Positions 1-7,975 of a stretch of 64,000 bases of DNA are shown in pieces. The stretch's first letter is position 1. Each line of letters starts with the position of its first letter. The stretch is from DASRFR01 sp035651455. Lineage in GTDB: Bacteria; Acidobacteriota; Terriglobia; Terriglobales; Acidobacteriaceae. The translations under genes and the position numbers were made by a program. The stretch is taken from NCBI GenBank assembly GCA_035651455.1, contig DASRFR010000003.1, forward strand, positions 1-64,000, written 5' to 3'. The notes below the pieces were generated by a model that searched no databases, was not told the DNA's origin, and saw only the letters and a list, made by a program, of their open reading frames with translations.

Positions 1-45
1 TTCGACATGGAGTTCCTGTTCGCCTCGACCAGCGCGTTGCTATAG
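1..45 (+). CDS. C-terminal end of a protein cut by the window edge
   Basis: Frame 1 is open from the first base to a TAG at 43-45 and would encode the last 14 residues of a protein (ending ...FASTSALL). The codons are GC-rich in third position like the real genes nearby, but the piece is too short to identify. It may equally be a chance open frame. Low confidence. Confidence 0.3.
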   Translation, partial: FDMEFLFASTSALL

Positions 46-541
46 ACCCTCACGAAACCTTCTTTCCTTGCTCACCTTGCGGTGCTGGGAAGCGATTTCG
101 CTTGAGCCCCGGACGCTGCACCAACCGGGAAAACTTAGAACGTGTCAAAGAACGAGTGTGTTTTACTCTTTCTATTTTTACAGTCAAACAAAAACACGCT
201 CCTGTATGTGCTTGTTTTCCAGCCGAGTGCACGCCGTTCACAGCCCAGTGTTACAGAATCTGTGCACTACTCTGCTGCTATAACTGCGCACAGCCCACCC
301 CAAGCCCAATTTCGGCGGACTCCGCAACCGGCTGATCAAATTCTGTGAGAGTTGCGCTGCTGTGAAAATCCGGGCAGAAACCGCATAGAATCTGCTTTCT
401 TGCCAGCCTCTGCGAATTTTTTGGGTTCACTTCTGGAACGAAATGAGGGGAGTTTACTTGTTAAAGTGACCTGAGCGTCGCTGTTCAGCGCTTGGCTCCC
501 GCACTGGCAATCGACAAACCTGCGCTCCGCGACCCCGGCCG
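46..541. other. No convincing gene; non-coding stretch
   Basis: Several overlapping short frames exist on both strands, but none has a ribosome binding site or protein-like composition. The first 300 bases are richer in A and T than the flanks. No strong hairpin terminator or tRNA was seen. I see nothing further that can be named. Confidence 0.5.
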
Positions 542-748
542 CTACGCCCGGCCATGCCCGGTCATCTTCTGCAACATGTCGTGGATCTCGCACTTTCGCA
601 GGTATCGCGATGCACACGCCATGTGATCGTTCGGCCCCGAGTCTTCGCCCGCCAGCAGGCACATCGCAAAATCGCGGTCGAAAAATTCGATCGCCTCCAA
701 CTCCGACAGCAGCTCTTCGAGTTTGCCAATATCGGCTTGCATTAACAT
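542..748 (-). CDS. Small conserved-type hypothetical protein (68 aa)
   Basis: A 68-residue acidic protein of unknown function. It begins with a Leu/Glu-rich helical segment (KLEELLSELEAIEFFDRDF), has two Cys residues spaced through the chain (about residues 30 and 53), and shows no signal peptide or membrane segment. A GAGG lies 6 nt before the first ATG at 748; a second ATG two codons in also has an AAGG at good spacing, so the start may be 742. It stands alone, with a gap on both sides. The composition and ribosome binding site make it a likely real gene, but no family was recognised. Confidence 0.55.
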   Translation of the reverse strand: MLMQADIGKLEELLSELEAIEFFDRDFAMCLLAGEDSGPNDHMACASRYLRKCEIHDMLQKMTGHGRA

Positions 749-909
749 CCTTATCCTCGCTCGTTAGATCGGCACAGTCGAGTTCTGCTTTAATCGCCGG
801 CTTACCAAAGTTATGCCTATAAATTGCCCTTGCCGTGCCGGCCCCGCGGCGCTAGGGTATGGGCAGTTCACCCACGGCCCTCAATTTCACATGTAAAGGA
901 GCCATTTCC

Positions 910-1359
910 ATGGGTGCTCGCGAAAATATCGACATTGTGCGGCGCTGGTTCGAAGAAGTTTGGAACCAGGGTCTGACCTCAACTGTCCATGAGTTGCTCG
1001 CTGCGGATGCTGTCTGCGTCGGACAATCGGAGCAGGGAACCGTCTTCCATGGGCCCGCCGACTTCGAGCCCTTCATCCACCGTACCCGCGGCGCATTCCC
1101 CGATATTCACGTCGTCATTGAAGACGCTTTTGGGTCAAAGGACAAGGTCGCGGTCCGTTGGTCCGCCACCATGACCCACAAAGGCGATCACCTCGGCATG
1201 CCCGCCACCGGCAAGACCGTTCGCATTACCGGCACCACCATTGCTCGTATTCGCGATGGAAAAATCGTGCAAGGCTGGGATAACTGGGACCAGTTGGGAC
1301 TGATGCAGCAGATCGGCGCGTTCGCCACCCCGCCCTCAGCCCTGTCGAAAACTGCATAA
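910..1359 (+). CDS. SnoaL-like / ester cyclase family protein (NTF2-like fold)
   Basis: A protein of 149 residues with the pattern of the SnoaL-like polyketide-cyclase/ester-cyclase group: an N-terminal helix ending in W-F-E-E-V-W-N-Q-G, a central GPADFEPFIHRTRGAFPDIH segment, and the strand R-W-S-A-T-M-T-H-K-G-D before a conserved G-I-P-type turn (here HLGMPATGK). These cytosolic one-domain proteins form an alpha+beta barrel with a small-molecule pocket; the substrate cannot be told from sequence. The start at 910 is preferred over an in-frame ATG at 859 because AAAGGAG lies 8 nt before it and homology-like sequence begins there. It stands alone on the + strand. Confidence 0.75.
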   Translation: MGARENIDIVRRWFEEVWNQGLTSTVHELLAADAVCVGQSEQGTVFHGPADFEPFIHRTRGAFPDIHVVIEDAFGSKDKVAVRWSATMTHKGDHLGMPATGKTVRITGTTIARIRDGKIVQGWDNWDQLGLMQQIGAFATPPSALSKTA

Positions 1360-1417
1360 CTCGGTCGTGAGACCGGAAACTCTCAAGCTTCCGTAAGCGG
1401 GTTGCTTCGCCGCGAGG

Positions 1418-1711
1418 TCAACCCGCCTGTTCTTCTTCCTGGTTCCAGACATATAAGAAGCTGTCGTCGCTCGCGGTCGCGACATTCCGTCCGCCTTTAT
1501 GGATGGCGCGGTTCAACGCCGCCCGCACCTTTTCCTTGCTTTCGGACAGTTCTGCCAATGGCACCTTCAGGGCGACGCCCTCCTCGATCTGGTCGAGATC
1601 GGAAAGTATCCTGTTCACGATCTCCTTGTGCTTTCCATTGCGTCCCTGGGGCACATCGATTTTCGCCACGGTTCTGAAATTCAGGGTGCGCTTGCTGTTC
1701 TCCCGCTTCAC
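1418..1711 (-). CDS. Conserved-type hypothetical protein (97 aa)
   Basis: A charged, soluble protein of 97 residues with no recognised domain. The N-terminal half is basic and beta-like (RTLNFRTVAKIDVPQGRNGK), followed by a helical stretch (KEIVNRILSDLDQIEEGVAL, then LAELSESKEKVRAALNRAIH). The C-terminus ends with a Glu/Gln run. It has no signal peptide and no Cys. The region upstream (1712-1978) is AT-richer and likely contains its promoter. Function unknown. Confidence 0.6.
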   Translation of the reverse strand: MKRENSKRTLNFRTVAKIDVPQGRNGKHKEIVNRILSDLDQIEEGVALKVPLAELSESKEKVRAALNRAIHKGGRNVATASDDSFLYVWNQEEEQAG

Positions 1712-1978
1712 GGCTTCCTCCCCCCGACACCGGCTTCAGCCGGTCGTTACCGTAACATAACGTATCGTATTCTACGATTACCAAAGCGCGAATGTAAAGA
1801 TAATTTAAACTGCGGCTAAAAACGTAACCGTCGTTTAAAATGACACGCAATCGTGACGCCATCCGCCTGTCGCACCCCAGATGCAAACGCAATATGCCCG
1901 GCGTATCCCGGTTAAAATGTTAAAGACTTAACCCGTTTCGCGTAAAGTTTGCTATGTTGCATTTAGGAGTGCAAAAAA
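1712..1978. promoter_or_regulatory. AT-rich divergent intergenic region
   Basis: This gap separates the minus-strand gene ending its upstream side at 1711 from the plus-strand genes. It is much richer in A and T than its surroundings and contains CGTAACATAACGTATCGTAT-like runs and a TTAAAATGTTAAAG stretch near 1913. It probably holds promoters for both directions; no specific operator could be assigned. Confidence 0.4.
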
Positions 1979-2110
1979 ATGCGCAGAGCGAACACCCACT
2001 ATCAACAGATTCCGCTGGCGGCGTTGTATAAACGCTTGTCATGCAATTCAGAGTTGGGAAGCTCCACTTCCGCTAAATTACGCGCACTCCTGAACCCCTG
2101 GTTACCGTAG
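1979..2110 (+). CDS. Small ORF (43 aa), possible small protein or leader
   Basis: ATG at 1979 follows TTTAGGAG with 7-9 nt spacing, a strong ribosome binding site, and opens a 43-codon frame (beginning MRRANTHYQQIPLAALYKRL) that ends with TAG. The protein is basic and has no membrane segment. It lies 68 nt before the GTG start of the HTH gene and in the same direction, so it may be a small protein of the same transcript or a regulatory leader peptide. Function unknown. Confidence 0.45.
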   Translation: MRRANTHYQQIPLAALYKRLSCNSELGSSTSAKLRALLNPWLP

Positions 2111-2178
2111 AGACTCCGGAGCACAAGACGGCGCCTTACAGTATTAGGGTGTCCGGAGCAATAGAAGGTAATTGATCC

Positions 2179-2760
2179 GTGCCATCTCGTCCTGAACTCG
2201 CTGACAACTCGAACACCATTACCAGTTCACCTCTTTTCGCTGGGTCCGTAGAAGGGGAATCACCAGCTTCCGCTGCGGCCAAGGCACTGGCTCACCTCGT
2301 CGCCGAGCCCCCTTCTCGTGCCCTCCCAGAAGTCCGCCGACAGATCCGCTTAGGGTCTTGGAAAGAGATCGCCACCTATCTCGGTCAGGGAGTGCGCACG
2401 GTTCAGCGCTGGGAAGTACAACTGAAGCTGCCGGTCCACCGCGTACGTGGCGGAGGTCGTGGCCCGGTGTTTGCCTTTACCATCGAAATCGATGCCTGGC
2501 TTCGCGAACGCGCCGGCAACACGGGTCCGGTCACCGCGACTGCGCGCGCAAACCGATCGTCCGCAAATGGATCCCGCCTCGAGCCTCATTACCCCGACCC
2601 GCACCCTGCCTTGCAGGCAGCTCGATCGGCAGTTGCCAAGGTGGAAAACCTGAGTCTCCGCTTGCGCCTGCTCACCGACACCCAGCGCCAGCAGGTCATC
2701 CAATTGTCGGAGCGCGTTACTTCGTTGGCCAAGCGCAGGCAGAGCCGCTCTGTCGCTTGA
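2179..2760 (+). CDS. Helix-turn-helix DNA-binding protein
   Basis: A 193-residue protein with one recognisable helix-turn-helix at about residues 55-110. Its core, WKEIATYLGQGVRTVQRWE, is a MerR/excisionase-like winged helix: a helix, a turn G-x-G-V-R-T, a recognition helix, then a W-L-R-E end. The C-terminal third is helical and Arg/Gln-rich. The GTG start at 2179 has GAAGG 10 nt before it. The convergent gene at 2865-3788 has nearly the same HTH core at its N-terminus, there fused to a receiver domain. It probably regulates transcription; targets are unknown. There is no receiver or sensor domain in this protein. Confidence 0.7.
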   Translation: MPSRPELADNSNTITSSPLFAGSVEGESPASAAAKALAHLVAEPPSRALPEVRRQIRLGSWKEIATYLGQGVRTVQRWEVQLKLPVHRVRGGGRGPVFAFTIEIDAWLRERAGNTGPVTATARANRSSANGSRLEPHYPDPHPALQAARSAVAKVENLSLRLRLLTDTQRQQVIQLSERVTSLAKRRQSRSVA

Positions 2761-2864
2761 ATGGCCCCGCACCCTGAGTTCATTCTCAGCATACGAGCGC
2801 TCATGGTAATGCTTCGCTGCACTCGCGGCGAAACACTCCTCAAGAATAACCCGGCAGCGATTAC

Positions 2865-3788
2865 CTAACCTCTTTTGCGTCGGGCAAGCTCTCGATTGTC
2901 AATAATCCTCATCGAATCTTTGATCGCATCGCGCGAAGAAGCGACCGCAGAGCGCGACGAAGCAGCATGATCGTGCGCGTGCTCGATCAGTTCCCTGACA
3001 GCATCCTTAATCGGCAATACTGATGCGTCAATGTGGTAGCTGACAGGTACTCCACAGTGTGCACATTCGGCGGCCGCGTCCTGGCCGATCACCGCTTTGC
3101 GTGTCATGACAGAAAACGATCGAAGGCACTCGAGGCACGTTAGTACGAAATACCCGCTATTCGTGCGCGGAATCCACGCCGGCGCTGGCTGGACCTTGGG
3201 CGGCTGGCTGCGAAGCGGCGACAGCGATAACAGCTCTCGAACCTTCTCCACAAGTTCGAAGGAGGAGTTTGCGCCCTTTTCTATATACCCGTCGCACAGG
3301 GGATGGGCATCGCCGATCTTTTCAAACTCTCCGCTGTGCGCGATTACCGCGGTAGACGGAAATCTTCTCCGCACGATGCTGAGCAGTTCGAACCCTGACA
3401 TGTTCGACATCTTCAGATCGGCGACAAGCACGTGTGGCGCTCCCTCACGCATCGTCGCCAGCGCCTCAAAGCCATCACGTGCGGTGCGAACTTCGTAACC
3501 TTCGTCAACCAATCGCGCAGCGAGCGTGACCAGAAGCGCCTCATCATCGTCGGCGAGCAAAACCCGATACCGAAATCGGGGCGATACGCGGATTGTGCTC
3601 GGCTCGCAACTGTCGGCTGGAGCGGCTTCCTTGAGCCATCCATCTACTTCTTCACTCAGCGCTACAACAGCGGCCCCCATGCCTTTGCTCGGCCGACGAA
3701 CTGCCATCCCTAGCTTTTCCCAGCGCTGAGCCGTGCGTACCCCACAACCGAGGTACTTAGCTATATCCTTCCAGCCTTTCAGGATCAT
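2865..3788 (-). CDS. Response regulator: HTH, receiver and zinc-ribbon-like domains
   Basis: A 307-residue regulator with the HTH first (residues 1-55, core WKDIAKYLGCGVRTAQRWE), then a CheY-like receiver at about 73-195. The receiver has the acidic cluster at 80-82 and the phospho-acceptor Asp at 124 (VADLKMSNMSG), plus Y-I-E-K-G with the conserved Lys. After it comes a CLEC ... CAHC pair (about residues 225-255), which looks like a small zinc ribbon, and a Ser/Ala/Arg-rich end. HTH before receiver is the reverse of the usual response-regulator order. No sensor kinase is adjacent. It is convergent with the gene at 2179-2760, which shares its HTH. Confidence 0.75.
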   Translation of the reverse strand: MILKGWKDIAKYLGCGVRTAQRWEKLGMAVRRPSKGMGAAVVALSEEVDGWLKEAAPADSCEPSTIRVSPRFRYRVLLADDDEALLVTLAARLVDEGYEVRTARDGFEALATMREGAPHVLVADLKMSNMSGFELLSIVRRRFPSTAVIAHSGEFEKIGDAHPLCDGYIEKGANSSFELVEKVRELLSLSPLRSQPPKVQPAPAWIPRTNSGYFVLTCLECLRSFSVMTRKAVIGQDAAAECAHCGVPVSYHIDASVLPIKDAVRELIEHAHDHAASSRSAVASSRDAIKDSMRIIDNRELARRKRG

Positions 3789-3944
3789 AGAGAGTTGCGT
3801 GCCATGTTAACGCCGCCTCGACATAGCTGTCGAGAACACGCCATAACGCTCACTCCAGTTTCTGAGGAGCCCAAAGAGTAGGACACCTTTGGTCCGTCCT
3901 TAGAGTGACACACCGCAACTGGCTGATCTTTTCGGGATAGGGGT

Positions 3945-4031
3945 TGGTGCGGGGCACAGGACTTGAACCTGCACGGCCTTGCGGCCACTGGCTCCTAAGG
4001 CCAGCGCGTCTGCCAGTTCCGCCAGCCCCGC
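3945..4031 (-). tRNA. tRNA-Leu (anticodon UAG)
   Basis: Read on the minus strand, the 87-nt segment begins GCGGGGC and ends GCCCCGC-A-CCA, giving a perfect 7-bp acceptor stem and an encoded CCA. The anticodon stem CTGGC/GCCAG closes the loop CTTAGGA, so the anticodon is TAG (leucine, CUN codons). A long variable arm (TGGCCGCAAGGCC) and a T-loop GTTCAAGTC confirm a class II tRNA. Confidence 0.95.
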
Positions 4032-4218
4032 TCAATTTCTTCACTTTATCACCAGGCACACTGGCACGAACAGCGACGGTCACGCCTGCTGTCCTGTCCT
4101 ACATTCCGTGCGCTCCTTCCAATCCTCCTTCCGGTTATTAAAAACGACTTTTTTGCGCCAGACGAGAGTGGTAACATCCTTCGCCATCAGAGTAGATCCC
4201 CTTTAGGATGGTCGACCT

Positions 4219-4890
4219 ATGTCCACATGTAGTCGCCGCCTCTCGCCCTTCCTGGTATTTCTCGCGCTTCTCATTTTCCCGGCAATCGCGAATGCCCAGG
4301 GCCAGCCTCTGCTGCAAATATCGCGCTCGAGAGCGAGCCTCGATGATCAGTCAAACATGATGTCGAGCGGACGCAACGTATATGACGCGACACTTCGCGG
4401 CCAGCAGTTGGACGTCAGGCAGTACCCCAACTCTTCGGCCTGCGTGCTCGTGTACCCGAACGGCAAGTACATCGTTGAGAAGAGGGATGAGCACAGCGTT
4501 GGCCATCCCAAGATGAAATCGGCAGAAGGCACGTTGACCCCCGATGATTTGCAGCGGCTCAAGGCCATGCTCGACGACCAGGAACTGATTAAGGTCAGGA
4601 CGCCCCCGGCGCCGGAACTTCCCCCTGACACCCAGGCGATTCGTGAAGCCGAACGTTTGGACGTGCAAATCAGTCGCGCCGCCGACCTCCAGCAATTCAC
4701 CCTTACGAAAGAACGCGTGAAGACCGGAACCACTAATGCGGTCTCGTCCTCGGCCTCGCTGACCGGAATGGATACTTATCTGGATAATGGAGCTCAATAC
4801 AAGAAGACACTGGCTCCGCTCGTGAAATGGTTCGACGAGTTGGCAAAAAAGAACAAGTTCACCGATGCCAAGTCGCAGTTGTGCCAGTGA
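4219..4890 (+). CDS. Secreted hypothetical protein, paralogue A
   Basis: A 223-residue protein with a clear signal peptide (FLVFLALLIFPAIANAQ, cleavage near residue 27). The mature part has no known domain. Its layout matches the next gene: a beta-like segment L-V-Y-P-N-G-K-Y, then LTPDDLQRLKAMLDDQELIK, and near the end L-A-P-L-V-K-W-F. The next gene has L-V-F-D-D-H-Y-F, LSDADWQALIDIVDAKAFRE and L-K-P-L-F-H-W-W in the same order. The two are therefore diverged tandem duplicates, probably acting in the periplasm. Function unknown. Confidence 0.7.
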   Translation: MSTCSRRLSPFLVFLALLIFPAIANAQGQPLLQISRSRASLDDQSNMMSSGRNVYDATLRGQQLDVRQYPNSSACVLVYPNGKYIVEKRDEHSVGHPKMKSAEGTLTPDDLQRLKAMLDDQELIKVRTPPAPELPPDTQAIREAERLDVQISRAADLQQFTLTKERVKTGTTNAVSSSASLTGMDTYLDNGAQYKKTLAPLVKWFDELAKKNKFTDAKSQLCQ

Positions 4891-4927
4891 TCACCGCCGT
4901 ACCCGGTAATTGCCGGAGAGCTGAATC

Positions 4928-5476
4928 ATGAAGCATTGGGTTGCGATTATTTTCCTCGTGCTTGGCATCTGCCTCGTCGCCGCCGCTGGCCTGGGAGAGC
5001 GCGGCCGGCCTGCCGCCATGCGCGTTCTGCTCTCGGAAGTTCAGGTGGGCGCATTGGGTGGGCAGCAGGACTGCATGCTGGTGTTCGACGACCACTACTT
5101 TCACGCCGAACGAGCGCACCGCAAGCTCGGCAGAGACTTGGATCGCAAGATATATGAGGGTCAACTGTCAGACGCCGACTGGCAGGCCCTTATCGACATT
5201 GTCGACGCCAAGGCTTTCCGCGAATTGCAGGCGCGACCGAAACTCGCCCCTCTGGTCATCTCCGACCCACATCCTTACACCATCAGTGTGGCGCGCAAGA
5301 ATGGATTTCAAAATATGGAGTTCCTGACCAAGGAGAGTCTCAAGCCTTACGAGTCACAGCTGAAGCCGCTATTTCACTGGTGGAAAGCCGTGCGCGAGTC
5401 GCGCTTGCCAGAGTCTGAAGCCCCCGCGGACAGCCGCTGTTCTCTCAATAGCAACGACGCTGTCTTCAGCAACTGA
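4928..5476 (+). CDS. Secreted or membrane-anchored hypothetical protein, paralogue B
   Basis: 182 residues with an N-terminal hydrophobic segment (WVAIIFLVLGICLVAAAGL) that is either a signal peptide or a membrane anchor. The rest aligns by eye with the preceding protein (shared order of a Tyr-rich strand, an L-S/T-x-D-D/W-Q-x-L helix, and a C-terminal L-x-P-L-x-x-W-W/F). It lies 37 nt after that gene with GGAG 9 nt before the ATG, so the two are probably one operon. Function unknown. Confidence 0.65.
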   Translation: MKHWVAIIFLVLGICLVAAAGLGERGRPAAMRVLLSEVQVGALGGQQDCMLVFDDHYFHAERAHRKLGRDLDRKIYEGQLSDADWQALIDIVDAKAFRELQARPKLAPLVISDPHPYTISVARKNGFQNMEFLTKESLKPYESQLKPLFHWWKAVRESRLPESEAPADSRCSLNSNDAVFSN

Positions 5477-5522
5477 TTCCCGCAGTTTTCCCGCCCAATC
5501 TTTCCAGTGACCCGTGACCTGC

Positions 5523-5951
5523 TCACTCCGTGGGCGGTAGCGTTCTCAGGTAATGCAGTACGGCGGTAGCGTCTGCCGTATTCATGTGGTAACGCGGCAT
5601 CGGTGGCCGGGGAGGAGTCACGCCATCCGCTCCCATTCCCGTCATCAATAACCTGATCGACACAGCCTCTGGCCAGCGCCGCATCCCACTCAGACTTGGC
5701 GCCCAGTCCGCCCATTCCGTAACCTTGCCGATCGGCTTGAAAGGAATTTTCGCTCCTTGCATCCACTTCTCTCGGATCGGTTCTCCCTTTTCGTTCACCG
5801 GCGTATGGCAGGTCCCGCACTTCGCGATCTCAAGAGTAATATATTTCCCCTGTTCCACATCCTTTTCCGCGGCAAACGCTGACCCGCAGAGCGAAAGAAT
5901 GATGGCTGACAACAAAATCAGCCAGGTCCTCTCTACCATGGTTGACCTCAT
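5523..5951 (-). CDS. Secreted mono-haem cytochrome c
   Basis: 142 residues. A signal peptide (WLILLSAIILSLCGSAFAA) is followed by one haem c site, C45-G-T-C48-H49, and a likely distal Met ligand in PRYHM near residue 123. The fold length, about 110 residues after cleavage, fits a class I cytochrome c domain, which carries electrons in the periplasm. The sequence around the haem site (GKYITLEIAKCGTCHTP) is like cytochrome c subunits of alcohol/sorbosone dehydrogenase-type systems. No dehydrogenase is adjacent, so the partner is unknown. The start at 5951 has no good ribosome binding site; ATG at 5939 is an alternative. Confidence 0.8.
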   Translation of the reverse strand: MRSTMVERTWLILLSAIILSLCGSAFAAEKDVEQGKYITLEIAKCGTCHTPVNEKGEPIREKWMQGAKIPFKPIGKVTEWADWAPSLSGMRRWPEAVSIRLLMTGMGADGVTPPRPPMPRYHMNTADATAVLHYLRTLPPTE

Positions 5952-6082
5952 CAGTGTCCCGGTTTGAAAAGAGTTTTTGAAAGTGGACGGACTGTCAGGG
6001 GGTGAGCCGCCCCTTTGCTTCCCACCAGTTTCGCTTCCCCAACTGCTGGCGAAGCTTGCATTGCGCTGCTACGTGATCCTGA

Positions 6083-6181
6083 TTACCGCTTAAAGTACAT
6101 CCACGCCGCCAGCGCCACCAACACTACCGTGATGACCCACAACATCAGGTCTCGCGAACCGCGCTCTTTTGGATCTGCCAT
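6083..6181 (-). CDS. Very small single-pass membrane protein (32 aa)
   Basis: A 32-codon frame with a short charged N-terminus (MADPKERGSRD), one 17-18-residue hydrophobic helix (LMLWVITVVLVALAAWMYF) and a basic end (K-R). This is the layout of small inner-membrane proteins. There is no strong ribosome binding site; an AGGAG lies about 19 nt upstream, which is too far. The frame is too short for most gene finders. It lies downstream of the mutase gene on the other side of a gap. Moderate-to-low confidence. Confidence 0.4.
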   Translation of the reverse strand: MADPKERGSRDLMLWVITVVLVALAAWMYFKR

Positions 6182-6340
6182 GCGCGCATCTTAGCGTAAA
6201 CTCCTGCTTGGAAGCAGCAACATAATCAAGATTGTCACTCACATTCCGGATTCCACCCCATTATCGGTGGTCGGCGTGGATTCGCCGGCGCTCGCCGCGG
6301 TCATGTAACTGGCGCGAAGCCCCGTACCCGACGCCTTCTT

Positions 6341-7975
6341 CTAGACAACCACGGCTTCCTTGTATTCCCCAAATACTCGCCGCATGGCATCGGAGATCTC
6401 TCCCACGGTTGCCATCGCCTCCACCGCGCCCAGGATATGGGGCATTAAGTTTCCTCCCCCGCGCGCCACCTGTTCCACATTGCGTACGGCCTCCTGCCAC
6501 ACCTGCGGATCGCGCTTCGACCGCACCGCCTGGACACGTTCCACCTGCTTTCGCTCCAGTCCTTCGTCGATTCGCAGGATCGGAATCGGCTTTTCTTCCT
6601 CCACCGTGAACCGGTTCACGCCTACTAGCACTGATTCCAGGTGGTCCACTTTCCGTTGGTATTCATAAGCCGCGTTCTGGATTTCCTGCTGCACGTAGCC
6701 GCGCTCGATGGCCTTCAGCATTCCACCCAGCGCTTCTATTTTCTCCAGGTACTCATTCGCCCGTTTCTCGATTTCGTTCGTCAGGGTTTCCACGTAATAA
6801 GACCCGGCCAGCGGATCGATGGTCTGGGGAGCGCCCGATTCGTAGGCGATGATTTGTTGCGTGCGTAACGCGATGCGCGCCGATTGTTCAGTCGGCAAAG
6901 CCAGCGCCTCGTCAAAAGAATTCGTGTGCAGCGATTGCGTTCCCCCCAGCACCGCGGCCAGCGCCTGGATTGCGGTGCGCACGATATTGTTCTCCGGCTG
7001 TTGCGCGGTCAGCGTCGAGCCTGCGGTTTGCGTGTGAAAGCGCAGCATCCAGGATTTCGGATTTTTCGCCCCAAACCGCTCCCGCATGATGCGTGCCCAC
7101 ATCCGCCGTGCCGCCCGGAACTTGGCCACCTCTTCCAGGAAATTGCTGTGCGCATTGAAGAAGAACGACAGTCGCGGTGCGAATTTGTCCACGCTCAAGC
7201 CTGCGCGCACCGCCGCCTGCACATAGGCCATTCCATTACCCAGGGTGAATGCCACCTCCTGCACCGCCGTCGAGCCCGCTTCCCGCATGTGATACCCGGA
7301 GATCGAAATGGTATTCCAGTCGGGCACATTTTCATTGGTCCACGCGAAAAGGTCGGTGATGATGCGCATCGCCTGCTGCGGAGGGTAAATATACGTCCCC
7401 CGGGCAATGTATTCCTTCAAGACATCGTTCTGTACTGTCCCTGAGAGCTTGCGGACATCGCTGCCCTTCCGTTTTGCCACTGCGACATACAGCGCCAGCA
7501 GGATTGACGCTGTCGCATTTATCGTCATCGATGTCGAAATCTGGGTCAGGTCGATGCCCTCGAACAGCCGCTCCATATCCTCCAGCGAGTCGATCGCTAC
7601 TCCAACCTTGCCCACCTCGCCCATGGCCAGCGGATTGTCCGAGTCGAGGCCAATCTGTGTCGGAAGATCAAATGCCACCGACAGTCCGGTCGTGCCGTTT
7701 GCCAGCAGGTACTTGTATCTGCGATTCGACTCCTCCGCGTCTCCCATGCCCGCGTACTGCCGCATGGTCCACAGCCGGCCGCGGTACATGGTGGCCTGTA
7801 CTCCGCGGGTGTAGGGAAACTGTCCCGGGTAGCCTAGGTCGCGATCGGGGTCCCAGCCCTCCAGGTCGGCCGGCGTGTAGAGTGGGCGAACCGGAATGTG
7901 TGACTCGGTCTCTTGCTGATCATTTGCGGCTTTGGAGGGCTGCGGCGGATCGACGACTTTTGCTTTATCACTCAT
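6341..7975 (-). CDS. Methylmalonyl-CoA mutase, large catalytic subunit (no B12-binding domain)
   Basis: 544 residues covering the substrate-binding TIM barrel of methylmalonyl-CoA mutase, which interconverts succinyl-CoA and (R)-methylmalonyl-CoA with adenosylcobalamin. Visible marks: RQYAGMG with Tyr74, IARGTYIYPP with Arg192 (the Tyr/Arg pair expected for methylmalonyl- rather than isobutyryl-CoA), SISGYHM with His229, and FHTQTAGSTLTAQQPENN. The chain ends without the D-x-H-x-x-G cobalamin-binding domain, so this is the two-subunit type, and a separate small B12-binding subunit must be encoded elsewhere; none is in this window. Its ATG overlaps the stop of the upstream membrane-protein gene (ATGA), so the two are translationally coupled. 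Confidence 0.93.
   Translation of the reverse strand: MSDKAKVVDPPQPSKAANDQQETESHIPVRPLYTPADLEGWDPDRDLGYPGQFPYTRGVQATMYRGRLWTMRQYAGMGDAEESNRRYKYLLANGTTGLSVAFDLPTQIGLDSDNPLAMGEVGKVGVAIDSLEDMERLFEGIDLTQISTSMTINATASILLALYVAVAKRKGSDVRKLSGTVQNDVLKEYIARGTYIYPPQQAMRIITDLFAWTNENVPDWNTISISGYHMREAGSTAVQEVAFTLGNGMAYVQAAVRAGLSVDKFAPRLSFFFNAHSNFLEEVAKFRAARRMWARIMRERFGAKNPKSWMLRFHTQTAGSTLTAQQPENNIVRTAIQALAAVLGGTQSLHTNSFDEALALPTEQSARIALRTQQIIAYESGAPQTIDPLAGSYYVETLTNEIEKRANEYLEKIEALGGMLKAIERGYVQQEIQNAAYEYQRKVDHLESVLVGVNRFTVEEEKPIPILRIDEGLERKQVERVQAVRSKRDPQVWQEAVRNVEQVARGGGNLMPHILGAVEAMATVGEISDAMRRVFGEYKEAVVV

Noticed and set aside
3945..5476. Genomic island inserted at tRNA-Leu
   Set aside because: No integrase and no repeat of the tRNA 3' end was found within several kb.
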